A stretch of DNA of 44,800 nucleotides, from positions 1 to 44,800 of the forward strand of contig NZ_JAUMKC010000034.1 in NCBI RefSeq assembly GCF_030519355.1. Direction: 5' to 3'. The notes under the pieces were generated by a model. That model did not search any database. It saw only the letters and a program-made list of their open reading frames with translations, and had not been told where the DNA came from. Source of the stretch: Mucilaginibacter sp. L3T2-6 (lineage in GTDB: Bacteria > Bacteroidota > Bacteroidia > Sphingobacteriales > Sphingobacteriaceae). Shown here in pieces: positions 31,857-40,601 of this stretch (the first letter of the stretch is position 1; the number at the start of each line of letters is the position of its first letter). The translations under genes and the position numbers were made by a program.

Positions 31857-34800
31857 ATGTTCTGGAAAATATTTCTGTTCGAGGTCCAAAACCGGACCCG
31901 CAGGCCTGCCGTTTATCTTTATTTTGCCGCTTCGCTCATCTTTACAATAGCCACTTTCGCTACCGGATCAGTGCCGTTAGGAGAAAAACAGCTCATCAAC
32001 TCGCCGTATATCATTGCATTTTGGTGCGCGGCCATGACCCTGATGATGATGCTGATCAGCTCGTCCATAATGGGTACGGCATTGTACCGCGATATTGAAT
32101 ACAATACCAAGGATTACTACCTCACGTATCCAATAACAAAGCCAGGGTATTTCTGGGGGCGTTTCCTCGGCTCATTTCTATTTATGGTGTTGATTGCGAC
32201 CTCGATATTCATTGGCGCTATTATCGGTACAAAGCTGGGTCCTGCTATGGGTTGGAAAGATGCCAAAGAGTACGGTCCCAACAATTTTATGTACTACTTT
32301 CAGCCCTTTGTTACCATAGCACTACCGAATTTGTTCTTTACATCCTCGCTGTTTTTCGGGCTGGTGGCATTCACAAGAAATGTGAAGGTTATTTATACTG
32401 GTGGCATATTGTTGTTCCTGGGCTATTTTATTTCAGTGTTTTTCTTAAATAACACTACCAATGGAACGGTTATCATACTGTCAGACCCTTTTGGGATAAG
32501 TGCCGTCCGTTTGATCTCGGGCAGCACGCCGTCGGTTATAAAAAACACTTCCTTATTCCCAGTTGAAGGGACTGTTCTGCTTAACCGCCTGATCTGGACA
32601 GGCGCAGGACTTATAATTTTATTGATCACCTATTTTAACTTCAGCTTCGGAAAATTTTTTAGCGGGAAACGAGATAAGGCGGCTATTGACGATGAACCCG
32701 CAAAAGCCAGGCATGCTATTAACCCAAATGCGAGTGTTAGCTTTTTAAAGCCATATAACCGCAAAACCCTGTTTAACTTAAGCAAACTGGAGCTTTTGAA
32801 CATGCTGCGCGATAATTATTTCTGGATAATTGTTTCAGCGGGGATGATTTTCCTGGGCTTTGTATTTTGGTTGGGTAACCGGGAGTATGGCGTGCCTTAC
32901 TATCCCAGGACGGTGATGCTGCTGGGGATTTTTAATGATGTTTTTCCGTTTTTCCTGTTTTTTATCATCATCTTTTATACCGGCGAAACACTGCACCGCG
33001 ACAAGGTAACACGTTATGCATTTATAAATGATTCGTTACCGCCGCCTAACTGGGTACTTAACGGATCGAAGCTGCTGGCATTGCTGGCTATCGGTTTTGG
33101 GTTGTCATTATTGCCGGTAATTGTTGGCATGGCAGTGCAAACACTCAAAGGGTTCTTCCACTATAATCTGCAGGTATATTTCACCTTTGCTTTTTTAACC
33201 CTGCTGCCGCGATTGCTGGAGATGGTGGTGTTTAGCTATGTGGTACATGTGGTTATCAATAATAAATTTGTGGCGCATGGCGTGGGCGTAACCATCTGGG
33301 TTTTGGTTTATTTTTTAAATATTACCGGCACGTTTAATTATAACCTGCTTATTTATTCCTACACGCCGGGGTACGGTTTTTCGGATATGGATGGCCTGGG
33401 GCACATGCTTGGTCCGGTAATGTGGTTCAACATGTACTGGCTCCTCTGTGCAGGCCTGTTGATTATTATTGCGGCGTTATTTTATTACAGAGGCGTAAGC
33501 ACGTCGTTTAAAGAGCGGCTGCATTTAGTCCGTGAGCGCTTTGATGGTAAAACACGGTTGATGACGGCAGCAGTATTAGTGGCCTTTTTAACAGTTGGCG
33601 CCTATAATTACTACAACATCAGTTACCTGAATAGCTTTCTGACCAAAGGCGAATCGGAGGACAGGGCGATCCTTTATGAAAAATCGTTAAAAAGGTATGA
33701 GAAGCTGCCGCTGCCAAAAGTTACTGCCTTTAAATATTTTATTGATTTATATCCAGGCGAACAACGGGAAAAAGTAAAAGCATTTGTTTCGGTAAAAAAT
33801 AAAAATGCAGTGCCTATATCGGAACTGTTGCTTGATGCCGACGGACTTACAGAATACTCCATTAAGCTGAATGGCAGGTTAGTGCAATTCTCTAATCCGT
33901 TGCTTTATGACCGGGGGATGTTTAATTTTTTCAGGCCCGCGAAGGATTCGTCGGATTTTCGCCTGTATAAATTTGATAAACCGATTGCGCCCGGCGATTC
34001 AGCAGTAATAGAAGTGAATTCCGCGATATACTATAAGGGTTTTCAAAATGGCTTATATGCCGCCAATTTGTTAAGGAACGGTATATTTTTTACCGGAGGA
34101 TTGCCCGGCATGGGCTATGACGAAGACGACGAGATAGGTAGCCCGTACGTTCGAAAAAAGGCGGGCTTGCCGCCTAAGAGGGAGGAGGAAATAGCACAAA
34201 ATGATCCGGAGGGAATAAACAATCTGAAGGCTGGGGCAGCCGCTGATCTGTTTACCGCCGATATAACCGTGAGCACCGACGGTGATCAAACTGTTGTAGC
34301 ACCGGGAGAACTGTTAAACAAGTGGCAACAAAACGCGCGGAACTATTTTCATTATGTGCAGGATAAGCCCGGTATGTATGCGCCATTGAGCATCTTATCG
34401 GCAAGGTATGCCGATCTGCATGAAAATGTAAACCTAAGCCACCCTGTTGATGTAGATATTTATTATCATCCGCAGCATAACATAAATACCCCCCGTTTTA
34501 TGAATGCGTACCGGGATGGGCTCAAATATTTTGAGTCGGCGTTCGGCCCTTATCCCTTTAAAAATATGCGACTGGCGGAGACGTCGCATTATGGGCCGGG
34601 TGATGCATCACTGACCACGCTTGACACTTATGCTGAATATAATACCTGGAACGCAGATTTCGGGAATCCGGACAGGTTTGATTTTGCCTATTTCAATATC
34701 TCCCGGCAACTGGCTCGGCAATGGTGGCGGTTCCAGGTAGCGCCCAACAATACGGTAGGATCATTGGTAATTCCTGAAGGCTTGTCTACTTACAGCGCAT

Positions 34801-35498
34801 TGGTGTTGTCGGAAAAAAAATACGGACCGAACAACATCAGGGCGATTTTACAGGACCAGGTAGGCTTCTACACTTTTATTCGCACCAGGCTGGAAGAGCG
34901 GGAACACCCGGTGATTACGGCTAACCAATGGTTTGAATGGGGCGGTAAGGCGGGTTTTGTAATGTACGGTTTAAAGGATTTGATTGGTGAGAATAATATG
35001 AATGCCGCTTTGCGTGAGTTTAAGGACGCTTACGCTTTTAAGAGAAATCCACCTTATGCAGGTGCAAACGACCTTTATCGCTACCTGCAAAAGCACACGC
35101 CCGATTCGGTGCAATACTATTTAACCGATACGTGGCAAAAGATAACCCTTTATGAAAACAGGGTAGATGAATTTAAAGCCGTCCCCACAGGTAAAAATGA
35201 TGAATATAAAGTGACCCTAAAAGTAACAGCAGATAAGACCTGGGTTGATGATAAAGGGAATGAGATGCCCGCTAAACAAATGGACGATTATATTGACATC
35301 GGTGTATTCGCAGCTGACGGTAAAGATAAAAACGGCAGGCCGGTAACCACCCCGCTTTATGTTAAACGGATGAAGCTTAGCTACGGCAGCCATCAGTTTT
35401 CGTTTATTGTAAAGGGTAAACCCGTTCGTGCCGGAATTGACCCCTATGGCAAATTGATTGACAGGATGGGAGCGAATAACTTTAAGGATCTGGAATAA
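31857..35498 (+). CDS. Tandem ABC permease fused to an inactive M1-aminopeptidase-like domain
   Basis: This 1213-residue protein carries two ABC-2 type membrane regions (about 1-275 and 310-595, some six helices each), so one chain may supply the full transmembrane part. The remaining part (about 600-1213) is extracytoplasmic and resembles M1 zinc aminopeptidases such as those seen in permease/M1 fusions of Bacteroidota and gammaproteobacteria. At the place of the zinc motif HExxH the sequence is Arg950-Gln-Leu-Ala-Arg954 before QWW; the third ligand Glu974 in IPEGLSTY survives. Two zinc ligands and the catalytic Glu are lost, so peptidase activity is unlikely. It may bind peptides or substrate instead. 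Confidence 0.88.
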   Translation: MFWKIFLFEVQNRTRRPAVYLYFAASLIFTIATFATGSVPLGEKQLINSPYIIAFWCAAMTLMMMLISSSIMGTALYRDIEYNTKDYYLTYPITKPGYFWGRFLGSFLFMVLIATSIFIGAIIGTKLGPAMGWKDAKEYGPNNFMYYFQPFVTIALPNLFFTSSLFFGLVAFTRNVKVIYTGGILLFLGYFISVFFLNNTTNGTVIILSDPFGISAVRLISGSTPSVIKNTSLFPVEGTVLLNRLIWTGAGLIILLITYFNFSFGKFFSGKRDKAAIDDEPAKARHAINPNASVSFLKPYNRKTLFNLSKLELLNMLRDNYFWIIVSAGMIFLGFVFWLGNREYGVPYYPRTVMLLGIFNDVFPFFLFFIIIFYTGETLHRDKVTRYAFINDSLPPPNWVLNGSKLLALLAIGFGLSLLPVIVGMAVQTLKGFFHYNLQVYFTFAFLTLLPRLLEMVVFSYVVHVVINNKFVAHGVGVTIWVLVYFLNITGTFNYNLLIYSYTPGYGFSDMDGLGHMLGPVMWFNMYWLLCAGLLIIIAALFYYRGVSTSFKERLHLVRERFDGKTRLMTAAVLVAFLTVGAYNYYNISYLNSFLTKGESEDRAILYEKSLKRYEKLPLPKVTAFKYFIDLYPGEQREKVKAFVSVKNKNAVPISELLLDADGLTEYSIKLNGRLVQFSNPLLYDRGMFNFFRPAKDSSDFRLYKFDKPIAPGDSAVIEVNSAIYYKGFQNGLYAANLLRNGIFFTGGLPGMGYDEDDEIGSPYVRKKAGLPPKREEEIAQNDPEGINNLKAGAAADLFTADITVSTDGDQTVVAPGELLNKWQQNARNYFHYVQDKPGMYAPLSILSARYADLHENVNLSHPVDVDIYYHPQHNINTPRFMNAYRDGLKYFESAFGPYPFKNMRLAETSHYGPGDASLTTLDTYAEYNTWNADFGNPDRFDFAYFNISRQLARQWWRFQVAPNNTVGSLVIPEGLSTYSALVLSEKKYGPNNIRAILQDQVGFYTFIRTRLEEREHPVITANQWFEWGGKAGFVMYGLKDLIGENNMNAALREFKDAYAFKRNPPYAGANDLYRYLQKHTPDSVQYYLTDTWQKITLYENRVDEFKAVPTGKNDEYKVTLKVTADKTWVDDKGNEMPAKQMDDYIDIGVFAADGKDKNGRPVTTPLYVKRMKLSYGSHQFSFIVKGKPVRAGIDPYGKLIDRMGANNFKDLE

Positions 35499-35510
35499 GC
35501 ATTCGAGGCA

Positions 35511-35541
35511 GACTTCCGGAGTTTTTGAAACTCCGGAAGTC
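35511..35541. terminator. Perfect 14-bp hairpin after the ABC operon
   Basis: GACTTCCGGAGTTT (35511-35524) pairs perfectly with AAACTCCGGAAGTC (35528-35541) across a three-base loop, 13 bases behind the stop of the fusion gene. Only a short T stretch follows. It probably ends or stabilises the operon transcript, and resembles the hairpin at 40602-40634. Confidence 0.65.
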
Positions 35542-35607
35542 TTAACGGTACCATATAAGCGTCCGCATTATCCGTAATTTAGCACATCCGGGCATCAACC
35601 AAAACCT

Positions 35608-35615
35608 TATCTTTG
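35608..35615 (+). promoter_or_regulatory. -7 element directly before ccmB
   Basis: TATCTTTG matches TAnnTTTG exactly and ends four bases before the ATG at 35620, the same geometry as at the helicase gene, again implying a leaderless mRNA. Confidence 0.55.
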
Positions 35616-35619
35616 CCAA

Positions 35620-36303
35620 ATGCATATCTACAGCCAAACCATCAATCTTTTAAAAAAGGAAATCCTGCTGGAGTGGCGTTCCAAATATGCATTCAACGGT
35701 GTATTGCTGTATGTGGTATCAACGGTATTTATCTGCTATATATCGTTTAACCTTAATCCGGGGTTTAAAAGTATGCAGGGTTACCCGATAGTCTGGAACA
35801 TTTTGTTCTGGATCATCATCCTGTTTGCATCAGTTAATGCCATAGCAAAAAGCTTTATGCAGGAGAGCAAGGCGCGGCTGTTGTATTATTATTCTATTGC
35901 AAGTCCGCAGGCTATTATCCTTTCAAAAACTATCTATAATATCGTCCTGATGTCGCTGCTAAGCGCATTGGCGCTGATAATTTACCTGCTATTTTTCCCC
36001 AATACCCTTGGCGACCCGCTTTTTTATTTTTTAGCGGTATGGATAGGAAGCGTCAGTTTTTCAACGGTTTTCACCATGATATCTGCCATCGCCTCTAAAG
36101 CCGGTAATAACGGTACATTAATGGCGATATTAAGCTTCCCGGTTATCATTCCAATTATCTTAGTACTTATCCGGCTCAGCAAAAGCGCAATGGACGGTCT
36201 TGAACGCGGGGCGGCTTACGGCGATATAGGGGTGCTAGCAGCTATTAACATAATCGTGATTACCACCTCTCTTATTTTGTTTCCCTTCTTGTGGCGGGAT
36301 TGA
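35620..36303 (+). CDS. ccmB: Haem exporter permease CcmB
   Basis: This 227-residue membrane protein matches CcmB: LLKKEILLEWRSKYAFNG at the N-terminus (the cytoplasmic amphipathic helix), FNLNPG in the first loop, FWIIILFASVNAIAKSFMQE, YYYSIASPQAIILSK, and six membrane helices. CcmB works with the CcmA ATPase and CcmC to load haem onto CcmE for cytochrome c maturation. No ccmA is seen in the window. In related genomes ccmB normally lies near ccmC and ccmD; here these are 5.9 kb away, behind a four-gene metal-type operon. Confidence 0.9.
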   Translation: MHIYSQTINLLKKEILLEWRSKYAFNGVLLYVVSTVFICYISFNLNPGFKSMQGYPIVWNILFWIIILFASVNAIAKSFMQESKARLLYYYSIASPQAIILSKTIYNIVLMSLLSALALIIYLLFFPNTLGDPLFYFLAVWIGSVSFSTVFTMISAIASKAGNNGTLMAILSFPVIIPIILVLIRLSKSAMDGLERGAAYGDIGVLAAINIIVITTSLILFPFLWRD

Positions 36304-36423
36304 ACGCCGATCTTTATTAAAAGCAGGAACACAACCCTTATGTCTCTTTTGAGCAGGCAACCGAAACCATTTTGATTGCGCGCGGGGACGCAACTATTTT
36401 GCAGCGCAATTTGTAATTTTATA

Positions 36424-36450
36424 TTTTATTTGGATTAAGTCTAAATAAAA
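36424..36450. promoter_or_regulatory. 27-bp palindrome inside the promoter: probable metal-regulator operator
   Basis: TTATTTGGA and TCTAAATAA flank a five-base centre, and the symmetry extends two bases on each side; only one arm position mismatches. The palindrome lies between the -33 and -7 elements, so a bound repressor would block transcription. The gene content downstream (imelysin, di-heme and Rieske proteins) suggests a Fur- or DtxR-type iron regulator, but the site is not the classical Fur box. Confidence 0.6.
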
Positions 36451-36460
36451 TGTTACTTTG
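36430..36460 (+). promoter_or_regulatory. Promoter of the porin/Rieske/imelysin/di-heme operon
   Basis: TTG (36430-36432) stands 20 bases before TTACTTTG (36453-36460), one mismatch from TAnnTTTG. The first start codon is 22 bases downstream. Confidence 0.6.
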
Positions 36461-36481
36461 CTGCCGTTTTAACCGGCATAT

Positions 36482-37705
36482 ATGCAAACAAAAATTTTTA
36501 CTTTATCCGCAGCTTTCCTTTTTATTACCGGCGCACTATTCGCCCAAAAAGCGCCCCTTGTAACTTCCGAAGACTCTTTAAATAATGGCCTTTCCAAAAG
36601 CGCCACCACCATCGGAGGATACGGCAATGCATTTTACCAGCGCAATAATTTTCAGGGCACTTCGAAACTGAATCTTGAGCGGTTCGTGTTGTTTACCGGG
36701 CATAAGTTCAATGATAAGATTTCCGTTTTTACTGAGCTGGAAGTTGAGGACGCCAAAGTTACCGGCGGCGAAAGCGGAGGCGAAATAGCCATAGAGCAGG
36801 CTTACCTGAAATTTAATTTAAACCCTAATCAGTATATAGTTGCCGGTTTGTTTTTACCGCGTATTGGCATACTTAACGAAAATCATTTGCCCAATACCTT
36901 TAATGGCAACGAGCGCAATTATGTAGAAACCTTTATTCTGCCTTCAACTTGGCGCGAGATAGGCGTGGGCCTGTATGGCAATATTAACGGTGCTCCGTTA
37001 AACTACTCTGTAGGCCTGGTGAATGGATTAAGCTCGGGCATGTTTACGCATGGAACCGGCATCCGGGATGGCAGGTTTGAAGGGCGGAATGCCAGCAGTA
37101 ACAGTCTTGCGGTAACAGCTTCGCTGCAATATTATGTAGGCGATTTTAAAGCACAGGTTTCCGGCTATTATGGCGGAACAGCCAACGTCAGCAGGCGCAA
37201 AGCGGATAGTCTGGGTTTAAGCTCAGGCATTTTTGGTACGCCAGCTGCGATAGGCGAAGGAGACATTCAATACTCGCGCGGCGGTTTCTCCATGCGTGCT
37301 TTGGGAACAATTGTTTCTATTCCGGATGCAGCAGCTATTAACCGTGCTTACGCCAACAATACCGCAAAAACAGCATACGGAGCATACCTTGAATTGGCTT
37401 ACGACCTTTTATACAGAAACGGCAAAGCCAATGAGAAGCAATTTATTGTTTTTGTGCGCGATGAAAAATTTGACATTAACGCAAGCATTCCATCCAACGG
37501 TATTATTGACGGTACGCTGAACCAAAATCATGTGGTGGCAGGTTTTACCTACCTGCCTATGCGCAACGTTGCTTTAAAGGCCGATATAAGGCTGATACAT
37601 ACCGGTGCGCAAAACCCGGAACTGATAATTAACCCAAATCCTGTAGCATTGCCTTACCAGCAAAATAATAATCTGGTTAACGTTGGTATGGCATTTTCAT
37701 TTTAA
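36482..37705 (+). CDS. Outer-membrane porin-like protein
   Basis: This 407-residue protein has a signal peptide (cleavage LFA-QKA) and reads like a 16-stranded porin of the OprO/phosphate-porin type: GGYGNAFYQ, KLNLERFVLFTGHKFNDKISVFTELEVE in separate strands, IEQAYLKFNL, and a C-terminal strand VNVGMAFSF ending in Phe. It is the first gene after the palindromic operator and lies four bases before the Rieske gene. It probably lets a metal complex or small anion pass the outer membrane; the substrate is unknown. Confidence 0.78.
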   Translation: MQTKIFTLSAAFLFITGALFAQKAPLVTSEDSLNNGLSKSATTIGGYGNAFYQRNNFQGTSKLNLERFVLFTGHKFNDKISVFTELEVEDAKVTGGESGGEIAIEQAYLKFNLNPNQYIVAGLFLPRIGILNENHLPNTFNGNERNYVETFILPSTWREIGVGLYGNINGAPLNYSVGLVNGLSSGMFTHGTGIRDGRFEGRNASSNSLAVTASLQYYVGDFKAQVSGYYGGTANVSRRKADSLGLSSGIFGTPAAIGEGDIQYSRGGFSMRALGTIVSIPDAAAINRAYANNTAKTAYGAYLELAYDLLYRNGKANEKQFIVFVRDEKFDINASIPSNGIIDGTLNQNHVVAGFTYLPMRNVALKADIRLIHTGAQNPELIINPNPVALPYQQNNNLVNVGMAFSF

Positions 37706-37709
37706 AAAT

Positions 37710-38135
37710 ATGGACAGAAGAAAATTCGTAAAGCAATCATGTTCCCTATGTGTGGCAGCAGGTGCAGGGATGCTTATGGGGTCGCTGGCATCGTGCGGCT
37801 CAGTATTGCCGGCTTACAAAACCCAGGTGGCTGATAACAAAATTTCGGTACCGGAAACACTATTTACAGCTACGGATTTTCAACTGATCCAACCTAAGGG
37901 CATGTATTACAACATAGGCCTTAAAAAGGAAAAGGACGGTACTTACACTGCCTTGCTATTGCGCTGCACACATGCGGATAACCAGCTTACGCCTGCCGGC
38001 AATGGTTTTAAGTGCACGTTGCATGGCAGCTCGTTCGATAATGAAGGACACGTAACCAATGGCCCCGCCCAACGCCCGCTTAAGAAATACCCCACACAGA
38101 TAGAATCCAACCAGATCATCATACAATTAAGTTAA
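37710..38135 (+). CDS. Rieske [2Fe-2S] Tat lipoprotein
   Basis: This 141-residue protein has a Rieske cluster site: Cys86-Thr-His88 and Cys102-x-x-His105. The N-terminus carries a twin-arginine motif (DRRKFVK) and a lipobox (SLASC, Cys29), so the folded protein would be exported by Tat and anchored to a membrane. Cluster insertion before export fits the Tat route. It lacks the domains of oxygenases and of cytochrome bc Rieske subunits. It probably passes electrons to or from the di-heme protein encoded two genes later. The start is ATG at 37710; a frame beginning inside the porin gene adds nine unlikely residues. Confidence 0.88.
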   Translation: MDRRKFVKQSCSLCVAAGAGMLMGSLASCGSVLPAYKTQVADNKISVPETLFTATDFQLIQPKGMYYNIGLKKEKDGTYTALLLRCTHADNQLTPAGNGFKCTLHGSSFDNEGHVTNGPAQRPLKKYPTQIESNQIIIQLS

Positions 38136-38138
38136 TCT

Positions 38139-39215
38139 ATGAAAGCTAAACTCATTACTCTTTTTGGCATTGTGGCCCTTGTTGCTGCGGGCTGTTCAAA
38201 AGGCACTAAAGTTACCCCGAACGCGGGTGCAACGCTTGAGGGCCAGATATTGACCGATTTCCCTGCTAACCTGGCCAATCCAAACTACCTGGATATTGAA
38301 ACCAAAGCAGGTATTATGAAGGATGCGGCCGCTACACTGATTGCAACACCGACAGATGATAATTTGAAAGCAACCCAGGATGCCTGGAAAAATACACGCG
38401 CAGCATGGGAGTCATGCGAAGGATTTCTTTTCGGCCCCGTTGAGGACTTTAACTACGACCCGACTATGGACTCCTGGCCGGTTAACAAGGTTGACCTTGA
38501 CGGTGTATTGGCGAGCAGCAATCCGCTGGGTGTATCAGATATCGATGCGCTTGAGACTACTTTAAAAGGTTTTCACGCTATAGAATATGTTATTTTTGGT
38601 GTAGGAGGTACTAAAAAAGCATCACAGATAACCGAACGGGAGAAAACTTACCTGGCATCGTTAACACAAAGCCTTTACAATACGACCAAACAACTGGTTA
38701 ACAGCTGGGACCCTTCGCAATCAGGCAATTTTACGCTGCAGGTAACCAGTGCCGGAAAAGGCAGCGCAAGGTTTGCTACCCGAAAGGATTTCTTTAAAAC
38801 CCTGGTGGGTTCGATGGCCGATATCTGCGGCGAGGTTGCTGACTCAAAGATGCAGGAGCCATTTGCCGCACAGGATTCGACGCTGGATGAATCGCAGTTC
38901 TCCCACAATTCTGTTGCCGACTTTACCAATAACATCAAAGGTATCTCGAACGCTTACTTAAGCACTTACAACGGTACAAGCGGTCATAGCTTAAGTGAGC
39001 TCGTCAAGTCGAAGAATGCCTCACTGGATGCTAAGCTGCAATCGCAAATGGCGGCTGCGGTATCAGTATTCTCGCTGTTGAATGGCACCACTTACGAAAA
39101 AGCTATCTACGATAACAAAGATAAAGTAACGCAGATACAAACCGCTATCCGCACTTTAAAGGCGACGCTTGAAGAGGACCTTACCACCTTTGTTGAGACC
39201 AATATAAAAGACTAA
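38139..39215 (+). CDS. Imelysin-family lipoprotein
   Basis: This 358-residue protein has a lipoprotein signal (VAAGC, Cys19) and the imelysin fold, two helical bundles around the GxHxxE motif, here Gly144-Phe-His146-Ala-Ile-Glu149. DAWKNTRAAWESCEGFLFGP and FNYDPTMDSWPVN are further family hallmarks. Imelysin proteins, including EfeO, bind iron or a ferri-complex; IcmP of Pseudomonas aeruginosa is related. It lies three bases after the Rieske gene and four bases before the di-heme gene, making them a single unit. Confidence 0.93.
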   Translation: MKAKLITLFGIVALVAAGCSKGTKVTPNAGATLEGQILTDFPANLANPNYLDIETKAGIMKDAAATLIATPTDDNLKATQDAWKNTRAAWESCEGFLFGPVEDFNYDPTMDSWPVNKVDLDGVLASSNPLGVSDIDALETTLKGFHAIEYVIFGVGGTKKASQITEREKTYLASLTQSLYNTTKQLVNSWDPSQSGNFTLQVTSAGKGSARFATRKDFFKTLVGSMADICGEVADSKMQEPFAAQDSTLDESQFSHNSVADFTNNIKGISNAYLSTYNGTSGHSLSELVKSKNASLDAKLQSQMAAAVSVFSLLNGTTYEKAIYDNKDKVTQIQTAIRTLKATLEEDLTTFVETNIKD

Positions 39216-39219
39216 AAAA

Positions 39220-40593
39220 TTGAGACAGTTAAAAGTAATTGGCGCAGTGGTTTTAGCGGTAATTGTATTAGTAAAGTGCCAGAAATCTACGGTACTGCCT
39301 GAAAACCAGTACGATGATCGCCTGTCTGGGGGGGGCCAAACCGTGTTTAGTGCCACTTCTACGGCTTTCGGTAACATGTTCCCGGGCTTAACTGGGTACG
39401 ATATTTACGTGCATGAACTGGGTGATGCCGTCTTCGGCCAGACATTTGTTACAGCGCCTGCGCCAATTCACAGCGGTTTAGGTACAATATTCAATAATAC
39501 ATCGTGTACCAACTGCCATCACAACGATGGCATTGGTTTGCCTACGGCAGGTGAATTGCAGTCGTCGTTACTGATGCGTATCAGCTTGCCGGGGGAAGAT
39601 GAGCACGGCGGCCCCATGCCGGTGCCAGGTTATGGGGTTCAATTGCAGGATAAGGCGGTCTTTGGCAAACAGCCGGAGTGTAAGGTAAATATCAATTACA
39701 GCTATAAAACTTATTCTTTCGCTAATGGAGAAACATACGAGCTGCGTACGCCAACCTATACTTTAAGCAATCTTTATACGCCAATATCCGGCAGCTATAT
39801 GTTATCGCCGCGTTTGGCGCCGCCGATGTTTGGGCTTGGCTTATTGGAGGCTGTTCCGGAAAGTGAAATTATCGCCTTGCAGGATCCTAACGATGCGAAT
39901 GGAGATGGCATAATGGGAAGGGCAAACTATGTTTGGGATGCCCCCACCAATAGCAAAAAATTGGGGCGCTTTGGCTGGAAGGCGAACACTGCCTCAGTAT
40001 TGACACAGGTGGCCGGAGCATTTAACCAGGACATGGGTATTACCACCAGCATAATGCCCGTAGAAAACAGCTTTGGACAACCGCAATATGATAAGTTAAA
40101 AGATGACCCCGAGTTGCCTGACAGCTTGTTAAATGCCGTGAAATTTTACGCGCAAACGCTTGCGGTACCGGCACGCAGAAACACGACGGATGCAACAGTA
40201 AAACGCGGATTACAGCTATTTGTACTTGCAAAATGTGTTAATTGCCATAAACAAACGCTAACAACAGGTGTAAACCTGGCTCTACCTGCTATGTCTAACC
40301 AGGTGATTCATCCATATACTGATATGCTGGTGCATGACATGGGGCCTGGCCTTGCCGACAACCGGCCGGACTATTTGGCCGGTGGGCGCGATTGGCGGAC
40401 GGCGGCATTATGGGGCGTGGGCCTCTTTGAAATGGTGAACAACCCCGGATATTATTTACACGACGGTCGCGCGCGCACGCTTACCGAGGCCATTATGTGG
40501 CATGGGGGAGAAGCAGCACAATCAACCGCGTATTTCTCTAACCTGCCGAAAGCCGACAGGGATGCAATACTGAAATTTTTAAAGTCACTATAA
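39220..40593 (+). CDS. Di-heme oxidoreductase-family lipoprotein (DHOR/DUF1111)
   Basis: This 457-residue protein has two c-type haem motifs, Cys96-x-x-Cys99-His100 (TNCHHNDGIG) and Cys339-x-x-Cys342-His343, and matches the DHOR family by HSGLGTIFNNTSC, RLAPPMFGLGLLEAVPE, DPNDANGDGIMGR, FGWKAN and DWRTAALWGVGL. A lipoprotein signal ends at Cys20 (VKC). The start is TTG at 39220, right after the imelysin stop. Family members look like di-haem peroxidases but their reaction is uncertain; with imelysin they may oxidise or reduce iron in the envelope, in the role that EfeB plays for EfeO. Confidence 0.92.
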   Translation: MRQLKVIGAVVLAVIVLVKCQKSTVLPENQYDDRLSGGGQTVFSATSTAFGNMFPGLTGYDIYVHELGDAVFGQTFVTAPAPIHSGLGTIFNNTSCTNCHHNDGIGLPTAGELQSSLLMRISLPGEDEHGGPMPVPGYGVQLQDKAVFGKQPECKVNINYSYKTYSFANGETYELRTPTYTLSNLYTPISGSYMLSPRLAPPMFGLGLLEAVPESEIIALQDPNDANGDGIMGRANYVWDAPTNSKKLGRFGWKANTASVLTQVAGAFNQDMGITTSIMPVENSFGQPQYDKLKDDPELPDSLLNAVKFYAQTLAVPARRNTTDATVKRGLQLFVLAKCVNCHKQTLTTGVNLALPAMSNQVIHPYTDMLVHDMGPGLADNRPDYLAGGRDWRTAALWGVGLFEMVNNPGYYLHDGRARTLTEAIMWHGGEAAQSTAYFSNLPKADRDAILKFLKSL

Positions 40594-40601
40594 ATGATGG
40601 C

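Noticed and set aside
36363..36412. Possible stem TTGCGC...GCGCAA before the iron-type operon
   Set aside because: The arms are only six bases, the loop is long and there is no T run or known RNA motif; the stronger signal nearby is the promoter palindrome.
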